A stretch of DNA of 64,000 nt, taken from the NCBI GenBank assembly GCA_002104945.1, contig MCFH01000034.1:186001-250000 (forward strand), in the 5' to 3' direction. Origin of the DNA: Piromyces finnis. Lineage: Eukaryota; Neocallimastigomycota; Neocallimastigomycetes; Neocallimastigales; Neocallimastigaceae. This document shows positions 39,131 through 55,918 of this stretch, in pieces; the stretch's first letter is position 1, and the number at the start of each line of letters is the position of its first letter. The position numbers were made by a program, and so were the translations under genes. The notes below the pieces were generated by a model. That model saw nothing but the letters and a program-made list of their open reading frames with translations. It did not search any database and had not been told where the DNA came from.

Positions 39131-39893
39131 ATGAAGTTCTTTACTCTTTTCACTGCTTGTATGCTTATGGTTCTTTCTGTCTTTGCTTTAGACAATGAAT
39201 CAAAGAAATCTTGTCCAAACACCTATGCCACCTTTGATCGTAAATATTAAAATAATCATTTATTTTTAAAGATAAATACTTTTTAAAAATATATAAATAA
39301 TAATAATAAAATTTTGATATAATGACAAAAAGAAGAAAATAAAAAATAATTAAAAATAAAAAAAAAGATTATAAAAATTAAAATATTTAAATTTAAAAAA
39401 AAATAATAAAAATAACGAAGAATTGAGTAAAAATGATTAATGAATTAAAATTATATTTTCTTTTATAAAATCAATACTGATATGAATTAATATAATAAAC
39501 GTATATAAATATATATTTTAAAAAAAAGAATGTATTAATCAATATGGAGGTTGGAGTCCAGAAGAATCAGCTTGTCAAAGTAAGGCTACTCTTGGTGAAG
39601 AATACAATCGTTGCCTTGCTAGAGCTTATTATAATCTATCACAATGTTTCTCTTACTGTCCAAACCATCCAAGAAAAGCAAGTTATGATTTATACTTCCA
39701 ACAATATCAACCATATTACACTGCTGCTACCACTATTGAAACACCAACTGCTAGTTTAGACCAATCTACTAACTCTCAAACTGGTACTACTCAAACTGGT
39801 ATTAATTTAGAAGGTGATTCTTCAAGTGCTATTAATCTTAATGCCTTCTCATTAGGTGCTATTCTTTGTATGATTGCCTACTGGATATTTTAA
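39131..39893 (+). CDS. Small secreted cysteine-containing protein, possible GPI anchor
   Basis: Two exons, 39131-39239 and 39529-39893, give 157 residues. The N-terminus MKFFTLFTACMLMVLSVFA is a clear signal peptide. After it, six cysteines lie in about 60 residues (SC, QC, AC, RC, QC, YC), with a CFSYC pair. A Ser/Thr-rich, likely O-glycosylated stalk follows (QSTNSQTGTTQTG), then a hydrophobic C-terminus AFSLGAILCMIAYWIF after small residues (GDSSSA). Signal, cysteine core, stalk and tail suggest a GPI-anchored or membrane-tethered surface protein. I recognise no family. Codons are richer in G/C than the flanks, suggesting good expression. A T(19)A(7) tract lies about 80 bp upstream. Confidence 0.85.
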
Positions 39894-41574
39894 ATATAAC
39901 AGAAAAGTAATTTCATTAATATAAATAAAAGAATAAAATAATTATAACTCGGTATTTCTTAATATTTAAGAAATATATGTAATCATTAATTAAAATTATA
40001 ATAACTTGTTTCATTATATAATATATAATTATATACATAAATAATAAAATTGTATATTATATAATTTATAAGAAGATAATAAGAAATGAAAAATAACAAT
40101 ATAAAATAAAAACTATCTTAATATTTTATAATAAATTGTAAGAGTTTTTTATTTTATTTAATTTACAATTTTTAATTATACAATTCCAATTAAATTTATA
40201 GAATTAAATAAAAAATATAGTATCTTTCAAATAACTAATTAATATAATTATTAAAATTAGTGTGTAAGAAATACATATTTAAATTATCAAAATCCGACAT
40301 TTCATATAAAGAAAATACTAATTAAAAAGTTTTATCCACTCAAATAATAATGTATTTTTTTTTTTACAAAAAAAAAAATTACTAGGCAATAAGAAAAGAA
40401 AAATAACTAGTATTAATAAAAAAGATTTCAAACAAAAATATAAATAGTAAATAAAGACATTTGTAAACTTTTAAAATAATTATAATAGTAATTCATAAAT
40501 ATACCTAGTTAATCCTTTTTTACAATCTAATAGAATATATTATATTTTACACAATAAAAGGATGTACTATAACTATTATAATGGTTACTTTTTATCTTTT
40601 GTATTTCTATTTCTATAAAAGATTATTATATATTATTTATATTTATTAATCTATCAAAAATTTAAAAGTGTCCCTATTTATTTTTTAATTTTATAAAAAT
40701 TACTAATTTAAAATTTTATTTTATCATAAATTAAGAAAAAAAAAAAAATACATTTTGAAAATTAAAGAAAACAAATCAAAAAATTTTGGAAAAATTAATT
40801 TTTATAAAAAAAGTTTAATTATTATTATTTATAATTTTGTAAAATTAAACATCAAAAATAAAAAAAAAATAAAAAAAAAACTTAATTATTATCTTGGTTT
40901 TTTAAAAAAGGAAAGAAATCAAAATTAAAAACAAGGAATATATAAAGAAAAGATGATATTTTATTAATAATTTGTTTTTATTATAAAAAAAAAAAACAAA
41001 ATAATTTTAAGTAATATTTTGTATTAAATCATATAATAAATATTTATTAATCAACAATCTTTAAAACCATTCAACTATCAATATAACATTAATAAAAATA
41101 AATAATTAAAAAAAGAAAAAGAAAAAACAGCAACAATTTCATTAAAAAAAAAGTTATAGTAAATATTATCTTTTTTGAAAAAATAATAAAATTCATTTCG
41201 TTTATATTTAAAATTTTTTATTTTATTTTATTTTATTTTGAAGACATTTATGTTTAATAGACTTATCTTTAAAATTCAAATAAGTAAGATATCAAGATAA
41301 ATATTAATTTCTTTCTTTTTTCTCATTTCTTTATTTAATATCTATTTCTATATATCAACTATTATATGTAGATATCTTATAATTATTTAAAATTTTATAT
41401 TTGAAATATTATTATTATTTATTATATTAAAAAATATATAAAAATTCAAATAGGACCTTGTTTATTACTATATTTCGAATTTAAAATAGTTAATTTTCAT
41501 TGTTTATAATTTATGTATTAGTATTTTCTTTTCTTTTCTTTTTCTTTTTCTTTTTTTTTTTTAATTATATCAAC
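39894..41574. other. Intergenic region
   Basis: About 1.7 kb of A/T sequence with A runs and TTTTA repeats near 41218-41238. The last 50 bp before the LRR gene is a T/C-only tract (about 41521-41562). No gene signal is seen. Confidence 0.55.
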
Positions 41575-42562
41575 ATGGTTAAATTTACAAATCTCCCATA
41601 CGAAATTTTGAATGCTATTTATTCATGTTGTGATGAAGAATCACAAAATAATTTACGCCTTACATATAATGTTTTCTTAAAAAATCCTTCCAATAAACTA
41701 AAAAATATAAAACAAAAGTAATTAAAATAAATAAAATAAATAAAAAAAAAAAAAACATAAAATAAGTTTTAATTATAAATAATTTATTATATTTTAATAA
41801 AATTATTATTCTAAACTATAATATCTTTATTTATTTTTAATATTATATGATTATTTTAATAGAACATTAACAAATAAAAATTTAAAAGAATTTCCTACAA
41901 TATTTGAAGAATTAAAAAATTTAGAATTTCTGTAAGATTTTATTTTATCCATTACATTTAATACATTATAACATAAAGACTTATAATATTTCTCCATTTT
42001 TTCTATTCTTTCAATTATCATTATTATTATTATTACTATTATTTTCTTTCCTTTTTCTTTTTGTTTTGATATATAGGGACTTAAGTTTAAATAAAATAAA
42101 AGCCATTCCTTCCAATATTCAAATTTTCAAAAATTTAGAATATTTGTAAATATTTAAAAATGTTTATAATAATGGAATTTATATTTATTTTAGAATATTA
42201 TCTAATAATATTTTATAAATGACCATTTAAAAGGAGTCTTGTTAATAATGACCTTGAAAAAATTTCTCCAGAAATTGAGAAATTAGCCAAATTAAAAATT
42301 TTGTATGTGTTATTTCTATTAGAAACCATTTTAATGAAACAAATTTATTACAAAAAACTTTAATAATAATTAATAAACGATATTTTGAATATTTAACTTT
42401 TGTATATTTCTATAAAAAGATTTATAAGTAAAAATAAATTATCTTCTCTTCCAGTAGAATTTGGAAATTTATTAAAATTGGAAAAATTGTAAAGTATTGT
42501 TTAAAATATTAATTGTCATATACATGCATCAACATTAATGACACAATATATCTAAAATATCG

Positions 42563-42601
<39 letters not shown>

Positions 42602-44626
42602 GAAATCTTGAAGGAAATCAATTAATATCATTACCTGACTCTGTAAAAAATTTAAAAAATTTGGAATTTATGTAATTATGCAAATATATATATATATAAT
42701 AATTGTAAATGTTGTTCTTGTAATTTATTAATTACCCTTTTGTTTATCTATCTATCTATTTATCTATTTATCTATTTATATATTCTATATATATATCTAC
42801 ATATAGAAATTTACGTTATAATAAATTTAAATCTTTTCAAACAGCATTAACTTTTTGTTCGAACCTTGATAGAATGTAAATATACTTCTAATTAATATTC
42901 ATACTTTGTCATTTACTAAAATATATATATATATATAAATATTCTTTATAATAAATAGATTATTTAATGACAATGAATTAGCTATACTTCCTTCTACCAT
43001 TGGAAATTTAAAATCTTTAACAATATTGTATGTTTATATTAATTATATTTTGTGGTAAAAAAAAGTGACCTTTTGAATATTAAATAAAATATACATGTAT
43101 ACTATTTATATAATAGAAATTTAAATAATAATAACTTACAATCCTTATGTCCTGAAATTGGTGAACTTATAAATCTTAAAAAATTGTAAGAAACAAATTA
43201 AAATTATAGTATTATTTTTAATAAAATGCTCTTTATATATAATAAACATGCATAAATATTTATTTAATAATTATATTCCAAAATGTAAGGTCAATTGCCA
43301 ATAATAATCTACAAATATTACCAAAAGAAATCAGTCATTTATCAAATTTGACTCATCTGTAATTATAAATTTCTAAATAATATAAATTTTTAATATCATT
43401 TTTTAATTTTTTAAATGTAATTTATAATTTATAAGAATATTGAATAAAAATCAAATTGAGGTATTACCAATAGAAATTGGCGATTTAAATAACATTACTG
43501 ATTTGTATGTATAATTTGTTAATTTAATATTGATAATGAAAAGATAAAAAATAAAAAAAATAAAATAATAACATTCATTAATAATTTCTATTCTTATAGG
43601 GATTTAAATGATAATAAAATAAAAGAAATACCAGAAGAAATTGGTCATATGACAAATTTAAAGAATTTGTAAGAGATAGTATAAATTAAATTTTGCAAGA
43701 TGTATAAAGTTATTAATTTTTTTTTTTTTTTTTTTTTTTAATAATTATATAATATTTTAGAGTATTAAGCAATAATTTAATAAGAGAGTTACCGAATGGA
43801 CTATTTCTTTTATCAAATTTAGTTGGACTGTAAATAAATATAGGATATATACGTATATATTTTTATAATATTGTAACATTAAACTTTTTATTTTTAATTT
43901 TATAATATATAAATTAATAGTGATTTACAATTTAACCAAATAAAATCAATCACTAATGGAATAAGTCAATTAACATACTTGAAAAGATTGTAAGTATAAT
44001 TTATAATATTCAAAATTTTTTTATTAAAATATAAATTTTAATTCAATCTTTTATTTATATTTTATAGAAATGCTTATAATAATGATATTGAAGCAATTTC
44101 AGAAGATATAGGTCAATTAAATAATCTTTGTCAATTGTAAGTTAATAAAAGATATATAACATTTTAATTAATTTCTTAAAATACATTAATTATTTCAATG
44201 ATGTATATATTCATATATATTCATATTTTTTTTTTAAAAAATATATATATAGATGTTTACAGCATAATAAAATAAAAGAATTACCGAGAAGTATTGGAAA
44301 TTTAACTAATCTACAATTATTGTAAGTATTTATATAACATTTATATCTTATGTTTATGCTTTTATCCTAACAATAATTTTTGTTTATTATTATTAAATAA
44401 AACAACAGGGAACTTCAGTATAATGAAATCGAAAAGCTGCCATTTAACGTACATCACTTTCCAATGATTCAACACATGTAAGTATATTGCTATTTAAATA
44501 ATTAATTAATTTTTTTTGTTTACTAAATTTTTATAATTTTTATAAATTATTTCATGAAGCGATTTAAGTCATAATCCTTATGATAATTTCAAATTAGTAT
44601 TTAATACTTATGACTACTTATATTGA
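41575..44626 (+). CDS. F-box-like leucine-rich-repeat protein with one LRR per exon
   Basis: Eighteen exons give 437 residues. Exon 1 (41575-41717) encodes an F-box-like segment, FTNLPYEILNAIYSCCDEES...LRLTYNVFL. Exons 2-17 each hold one 23-residue LRR; those measured (41863-41931, 42077-42145, 42234-42302, 42603-42671, 44409-44477) are exactly 69 nt. Every intron has phase 2 and splits the same leucine codon at the end of the repeat (as in LEFL|DLS). Repeat consensus is L-x-L-x-x-N-x-I-x-x-I/L-P-x-x-I-x-x-L-x-x-L-x-x, the SHOC2/RSU1-like class. The last exon (44560-44626) is a cap ending DYLY. An F-box would dock to Skp1/cullin-1 with the LRRs binding substrate; without it the protein is a plain LRR scaffold. 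Introns are 80-170 bp and unrelated in sequence. Confidence 0.9.
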
Positions 44627-44715
44627 TAACTTTATTATAATTAATACCATCTATCCATCATCATTATTAATTTATTATGAATTTATTATTTAATAATAAT
44701 TCTTTTCTTTATTTA

Positions 44716-44748
<33 letters not shown>

Positions 44749-45343
44749 GATATATTAAATTCAATTTAATAAAAATTAAACATATAATTTATGAATTTAA
44801 AATGTTTAAATCAAGTAAATAAAATAAAAAAAAAAAAAGATATTTTAATATTCATAAATATCTATTTTTATATATATAATATATTTTTTTTAATAATAAA
44901 TTGTAACAATATTCATAATATATTTTTACAATTAAATATAAATGATACATTATTAATAATTAAATGAAATATAAATTAGTATAATTAATATATCTATAAA
45001 ATTCTATATTTTTTATTAATATTGTTATTTATTTATTGTTTAGTTATATAAACAATAATAATTTGTAATATATATATATATTTTAAGAATAAATAAAAGC
45101 ATTATATAAAAAGATAATAATAAAATAAAAGAATAATATTAACTTTTATTATTATATTATTTTCTTTTTTATTATTATTTTTGTATTAATAAATAAATTA
45201 ATAACAGGTAAAAATTACATTTATAAGTTTTTTTTAATTATTTCTATTAAGGATGTATCGATTATTTAGGGTTATTTTCATTTGTCTTAAGAAGTAAGTA
45301 ATGATATAAATTTTTTTTCTTTCCAAAAATTTTCTATTTATGT
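44627..45343. other. Intergenic, convergent 3' ends
   Basis: About 0.7 kb of A/T sequence with a T(12)A(20) junction at 44717-44748, shortly after the LRR gene stop. No gene signal is seen. Confidence 0.55.
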
Positions 45344-47777
45344 CTAGATCCACAATGCTCCATAAATACCTTTTAGTGATATTTGAATTGGACCACCACC
45401 AGAAAATAAATATCTTTGATTTGGACTGTATTCTAAAGAGTAAATAGCTGGCTTAACATCAATACCATGAAAATGTGTGGTATAAAAATTATCTTTTAAC
45501 ATCCATCCTTTTCCTGTTTGATAATATTGGGTTTTAATTGAATTTTGATGGTAGGAACTTTCATTTAATCCACCATAACTAATATCATTAAATTCATTTT
45601 CATTTAATGCTAAGCCTGGATTCAAAGAATGTAATGGAATTGAATTTAATCCATCACTTGAGGTTTTGGCAGCAGTTTCCCATTCATGATATTGTTGATT
45701 TCTTAAATCGTAAAAGGAGAGACGACCAAAACCACCTCCTATAGCAATATTATAATATTTGAATGAAACTGCTCTTACACCCCAACCATCATCTAATGAT
45801 GGTATCTTATGAACTACAGAAGTTGATCTAGGATCAATAATAGAAACATTGGATTGACTTCCAATGGCATAGATATTATTATCTGTTTCTAATCCTATAC
45901 ATACAGTATCCTTCTCTCTTTTTAAATTGAGGGAATTAATTACATCTAAAGTATTAGCATCCCAAAGTTTAACACAATGATCACTACTAATAGATAAGAA
46001 TTGTTTAGTATATTTATTAAATTTGAGGTCTCTAACCTATTAAATATTTTTCATATTAATTAGTTTATCATTTTATTTTATTATATAATGGAATTGAATT
46101 ATATATATATATATTAATAGATCTATAAATATAGTTAATATATTTAATTAATTTTTATATTCTTATTTTACTTACTTTATCTTTATGCTCTCTTCGAATT
46201 GTAGATGGTGTGGATACAAATAATGAGATTCCTAAAATTGAATTTATTTTATATTTTATTGGAGATAGTGAATAATTAAATGATGATACTGTCGGAAGAT
46301 TTGGTAGGGATACGTGTGACATGAAATCATTATATTGATTTCTTGTAGATTTACAGAGAGTCATTGCTCGTGAATAGCCCTCTTCTATGTCATCATTTTC
46401 TAACATATCATCATCGTTGAAATAATCATCATAATAATCATCAATATCCATGTATATTTCTTTTCTGGATTCTGATATTTCATGTTCATGCTCGGTAACA
46501 ATGGATTTTACATTCCAAACAGAAATATTCATATCGCGAGAACCAGAAATAACAGTATAATCATCTATAAATTCTACCGAGAATACTAAATCATTATGAC
46601 CGGTTAATATAGCTATTGGGTAAAGAGTTGGTAAATGATATAAAATAATTTCAAATGGTTTATTGGAACCAATAGCTAATAGGGTATTGGATGAATTAAC
46701 AGCAATACTATGAATACCACTACATGGGAAAAGAACAGTTGGGGAAACTTGATCGTTTGCTATTGAAGAATTGGTGGTAGTTGCAGAATCAGAGGTTAAA
46801 TATTGATTTGAAGAAGATGGATCATCTGAACTAGACATTATAGAATTATTTTCTCCATAATTACTGATAGGACTTAAATTATCTGCCATAATAATTTCAT
46901 TTTCAATGATCATAGAATCATTTTGGGTATTATTATTAACACTATTAATATATGTGTCTGATGAGGTATTAGAAAAATTAGATAAAGGTGATAATGAGGA
47001 ATGTATTGAATTGGATGATAAGTTACTTGTGGAAGCAACGGTAATAGAAGATAATGAAGTATCTGATGTTGAAGAATTTAAATTAGGAGATGAAAGTGGT
47101 CTAGGAGAAATCAGTGAATAAAGAGGGGAAGATAAACTCATACTATTGGAATAATTAAAATTTCCATTGGTATTAAAATTTTGATGGGTCTGAGTGGAAA
47201 AAAAGTTATTGGTATTATGATTAGAATTTTTTCGCATAAGTCGATTTACAACCATATTTAAATCTCTTTGACATATAAGTTCTTTTGGTTGACATGGTAT
47301 TTCGGCTTGAAGATGAGTTTTAATATTATATAAAATTAATTTACTATTTTTAGTACCATATATAATATATTGATCAGATAGCCATTTAGATGCAAAAATT
47401 TTATCATTCCTTGATAAAGGTAATTCATATTCCGTTAAAGTGCTGGGTATATTTCTGGAAATAATACTTTGAATGGAATGTTTAAATTCATTAATATTAT
47501 AGGTTTCATGTGGATAAAAGTAATAACTTTTTTTTTCTCTTGAATGACCATCTTTACTTACACCCTTATCAAAAAATCCAAAAATACTACTTTTCTGCGA
47601 TTTAGATGATTTATTTTTGCTATTCTTTTTTATATTCTTTGAAGTTTTTGACAATAATCCACATTCTCTCATTTGTAAAAAATGATATATGTTATGATTA
47701 ATTTTATTCGATGAACCAGGATAATCCCATTTTTTTTGTTTTGAGAAACTATTTGAAAATTTTATATTAAATACCAT
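45344..47777 (-). CDS. DCAF12-like WD40 protein (candidate CRL4 substrate receptor)
   Basis: Two exons, 46176-47777 and 45344-46036, splice in phase 0 to 764 residues. The order of motifs matches human DCAF12 (WDR40A): an opening basic segment, LPLSRNDKIFASKWLSDQYI, GTKNSKLILYNIKT, SGIHSIAVNSSNTLLAIGSN, LYHLPTLYPIAILTGHNDLV, VISGSRDMNISVWNV, then ISSDHCVKLWD, the TGKGWMLKDNFYTTHFHGID block and a closing RYLFSGGGPIQISLKGIYGA. DCAF12 in animals is a DDB1-CUL4 receptor that reads C-terminal acidic degrons; the role here is inferred from similarity. A Ser/Asn-rich insert of about 160 residues interrupts the first propeller half. It is longer than the animal protein (about 450 residues) for that reason. 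Confidence 0.85.
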
Positions 47778-50700
47778 TATTACTTTTTATGTTTATTTAT
47801 AATAGAATTGTGATATCTTTATCTATTTAGATTAAAATCGTTTTTATCCACTTTTTTTTTTTTAAAAAAAAAAAAGTAAAATAATCTCAAAATATATCTA
47901 ATTCACTTTAATTGTCTATTTTTTAATAATTTTTATATAATTTTTCTTAATATATATATATATATTTTTTTTATTATTGTATATAATATTTCTTTGATAG
48001 CTTTTCTCTTTCTATAAAAATTATTTTAATTTATCCTTTCTTTAATTAATTTTTCTAAAAGTATTTAAAAACAAAATTTTCATTTAATATAAATTAAAAT
48101 TTAAAATAAAAAGTTACCACAATTAACTATAGAGAAGTGGTATGAATTAAAATTAAAATTTATAATATATTTATATATAAATATTTTAATTTATTTACTT
48201 AATAATAAAAGAGTTAATTTAACTTTATTTTAAATATATATATTTTTTATTTTATACTATTATAATATAATAGTGATATTATTAATCCAAAATTTAAAAA
48301 AAGAAAATTATACTAATAAATTGAAAGACTAATAATAATAACACTAATAACACATCTATTGTATTTTTTCTTCAATTACCATTATTATTAAATAATTATT
48401 AGTTATTTACAAAATTATAATTATTTAAAAATAATTTTATGTAATATACAATATACACTTTTTTTATTTTTTATAACTAAATTATTATTGCCAATTAATA
48501 AAAATATTTACTTCTATTATCTTATATTAATATTGTATTAATAGTATATTTCCATTCTATATTGAAATGATTGTATTTGTATAACGAATGTGTTTTTTAA
48601 GTTTTGATTAATAATTATTATATATTATTTCTTAATTTAATAGTTGTACTTCTTTATTTAAAATATATATTATTTCTTAAAAATGGAATAAGGTCTAAGG
48701 GTTTTTTTACAAAATTGTGATTCATTAAAGTTTTTATTTAACAACTGATATTACTCTATATTATTTTGATATACACTTGTAAATATATATATCTTTCCTT
48801 CACTTTTTTAATTTTTATTGTAATTCTATGAATATTATAATATTTATATCACTAAGCTATTATAGTTTATATTTTTTTTATATATAATACAAGTTTCTTT
48901 CTTTTGAATACATGTAATGTTATTTCTAAATCTGTTCCTTAGTTTCTTTTTATTTAAAAAAAATTTTTTTTATTTCAAAAATAACATATATACAATATAT
49001 TACAATAATATTTTATTTCTTATATATATAGAATTAGTAATTAACTTTCATCTATAAATTGTTATTTTTTTAAACCTATGTATAATTTAAACTTTATTAT
49101 AATCATGATTACAATAGTAAATCTTATAATTTTAATATAATTTGTTATTGTTAAAAAATTTAAATTTCATATCTAAAATATGTATGCTAATTTATTTTTT
49201 TTAAGTTTTATTTTTTCTATTTATATATTAATTTTTATTATATAATCTTATTTATATAAAAATATTCTAATTTTTTGGTATAAAAAATATTATTTTGACG
49301 TTTTTATTACTTTTTTTTTCTAGAAGTTTTTAATATTAATAATATTAAAAAAGTATAAAATTATATTATTATTTTTAAATAAGAATATTAACTATAGTCA
49401 TTCCATTAGCTTTATTTTAAAATATGAACTTTAATAATAATATGTTATTATATAATGTTAATAGAATGTATTTTTTTTGTTTCTAAAATATAAAATATTG
49501 TAAATATTATGAATGGCATTTATTACTTTAAAGCTTTAGATTTCATATAATTTAAATATCAATAAAAGACTTTTACATTCGAAATATAGTTATTACCTTT
49601 TTGTAATAATACATAGAGACATGTTTATCATTATCGTTATATTATTGCTTTTATTTATTTAATGTATAAAAACTTTTATATGACTAAATCATTTCAGCTT
49701 AGTTAAAAATATATACATAATTATTTTTTTTTAAATCTTTTCTGGCATATATTTGAATTGAAAATTAATTTTATATAAAAATTACTGATGTTTTTTATAT
49801 CATTGTTACTATATTTATCCCTAACTATAATTCATTTATCTGGGTAAAAGTTTTAATAAAGTTAATATAAGAACATAATTTTTAATTATATATTTTTTAA
49901 TAAAACTCCGAAAAATTTATTCAGAAAAAAAGATATTTTTTAAGGTTATTTGGTTTTATTTATTCAAATCCATAATATCTTTTTATATTAAATTTTACAA
50001 AGAAAAGATTTGACAAAAACATTAAATAGAAGATTAAATGAAAAGTTAACATCTTATTTTTTTATCTATAATTCTTCTATTCTTGTGATAATAAATATTT
50101 ATTATATTAATGTTTTTAGTTATTAATATAATTTTTTTTTTTATTTTATATGTCTATTATATATTTTCATTTATGCAATTAGTATAAAGTTACAAGTACA
50201 AATTTTTATCTATTTAAATTTTTTTTAAAAAAAAAAAAAAAGTATTATTAAATGCTTTTACAGTTTACTTTAAAATAAATAATTCCAGAACCAGTTATTA
50301 TATAATTATTAAAACATAAAATATTCTCTATATTTTATAAAAGTATTTAGTATCTACAAATAATAAATATATTTTTATGATGACATTTTTATAATTAAAA
50401 TATATATATATAATATATACAATACATAATAAATAATGTATATTTTTTGAATTATCTATAAAGTTTTTATTTAAAGTGCTTCATGTGGAAAAAGGGCTCT
50501 TTTTAAATATACTTCAAATTACTATAAAAAAATTAAAATATTTTTGTTATTGTAATTTATTATTATAGTCTTATTATGAAAAGTAAAATATTGATTATAA
50601 TTTTAAATAAAAAGTTAAAGGAAAATTTCTTGAAGTTGTAATAAAATTCTGAAATACTTTATTTGACAATTTGACAAACCTTAATTAATAAGTATCATAA

Positions 50701-50866
50701 TATCAGTAATAATTTATTAATTATTTAAATTATCGAAGTATTTTTATATTTTATTTTACTTTATTTTATTATTATATTATTATATTATCATAACTCTTAT
50801 TTAATTTTTTTTTTATTCTATCTTTATAATTTTTAAAGAAAAAAAAAAATATAATTTAATAAAATC
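47778..50866. other. Gene-poor 3-kb region between divergent genes
   Basis: A/T sequence without a convincing exon on either strand. It contains T(12)A(12) at 47852-47875, T(8)A(15) at 50219-50241, and a less A/T-rich 35-bp patch near 50477-50512 of unknown meaning. Promoters of the DCAF12-like gene and DNAL4 should be at its ends. Confidence 0.5.
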
Positions 50867-51520
50867 ATGGATCCATCAGAATCGACTTCAAATCTTGCTG
50901 AAGGAAAGGGTGAAAAAGCCTCCGAAACAGCTGATCCACGTAAGAATTTCAATTATCCATTAGTTAAAGTAGGTTTATACATTAAATAAGTAAATAATTA
51001 TAATATTTAATATTTAATTGTAATATTATATATAAATTAAAATCTATAAATTAATAACTATTTACTTAATAATAAAGAAGATTTTATTATATCATTGTGT
51101 ATATTATATATACTAAAGATTTTTATTTAATATTATTATAATATTCTTTAATAGTATTGTGATATGTTAGAAGAAATGAAATTAGAAGTTGTAGATCTTG
51201 TTGTTACTGCATTAGAAAGACATCAAGGAAATTATGAAGTAAACTAAATTTTATATACATTGTTTAACACTATTTAAATATTACTCATTATTGATATAAT
51301 ATAATAACCTAAAAAAAAAAATTGTTATATAAAAATTATAAATAATATATAAAAGGGTGCAGCAAAAACAGTAAAAGAAACCATGGATAAAAAATATGGA
51401 AATTCATGGCACTCGGTAGTTGGTGAAGGCTTTGGATTTGAAATAACACATGAAGTTAAAAATTTGCTTTATATGTTTTTTGGAGGAAATATTGGAGTTT
51501 TATTATGGAAAGCACTATGA
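50867..51520 (+). CDS. DNAL4: Dynein light chain 4, axonemal (LC8 superfamily)
   Basis: Three exons, 50867-50968, 51155-51238 and 51356-51520, give 116 residues. It matches the DNAL4 subgroup of LC8-type light chains: FNYPLVKYCDMLEEMKLEVV, VTALERHQGNYEGAAKTVKE, then the hallmark KYGNSWHSVVGEGFGFEITH and LLYMFFGGNIGVLLWK. The N-terminal 25 residues (Ser/Glu/Ala-rich) are variable in the family. LC8 proteins dimerise and bind dynein intermediate chains. DNAL4 is associated with axonemal dynein, so its presence implies flagellated cells such as zoospores. The start is the first ATG; canonical LC8 itself is shorter and lacks the ITHEVKN context. Confidence 0.93.
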
Positions 51521-52195
51521 ATAATAAATCTAATATCAATTTTAATTATAACACCCATAGCATATTATTCAATATAATCCCAATCAGTATTTTTAAATGA
51601 TTTCCATTATTTAATTTAATTTCTATTAGAAATTTTATATCATTTATATCAATTATATCAATATCCAAATTAATAATAATATGTAGTTTTCTACCAATTT
51701 AATTGTATATATAAAAATAAAAACTATCATTGATAATATATAATATTTCTATTTTTTATAATAAAAAAATAAAAAATAAAAGAAAAAAGAAAAAAAGTTT
51801 TTTTTTTTTTAATATTTTATGTATTTTTATTGATTGATTGATTGATTTATTGATATTTTTTATTTTTTTCTTTTTAAGTATGATATGTTTTAAATTACTA
51901 TTTAATGCTTTAATAATTTCAACAGTTTGTTTGCATTAAAATTACAAAAAATATATATTTTTTTAATTTATTATATTATATTTTATACTTATTTGTTTTA
52001 TATATATAAGCAAACAAGTATTATAAGATATAATAATAAATACTATTTCTTTAAATAATTTTATTATTAAACATCCTTATTTAATAATATAAATAGTATT
52101 AAGAAGGGAGGGTATTTCTTTTATTTTATTATTATTATTATTTTTTTTTTTTTTAATTTTAGAAGCAGAAATTAAAAGATACACTTTTAATTTAT
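51521..52195. other. Intergenic, convergent 3' ends
   Basis: About 0.7 kb of A/T sequence, with TTGA repeats (about 51829-51855) and T tracts. No gene signal is seen. Confidence 0.55.

Positions 52196-55918
<3,723 letters not shown>

Noticed and set aside
41863-44477. CRISPR-like periodic repeats
   Set aside because: The regular spacing comes from 69-nt LRR exons separated by unlike introns in a eukaryotic gene; there is no identical direct repeat.
50477-50512. Short less A/T-rich patch in the DCAF12/DNAL4 spacer
   Set aside because: Too short to assign; no open frame, RNA box or repeat partner could be recognised.
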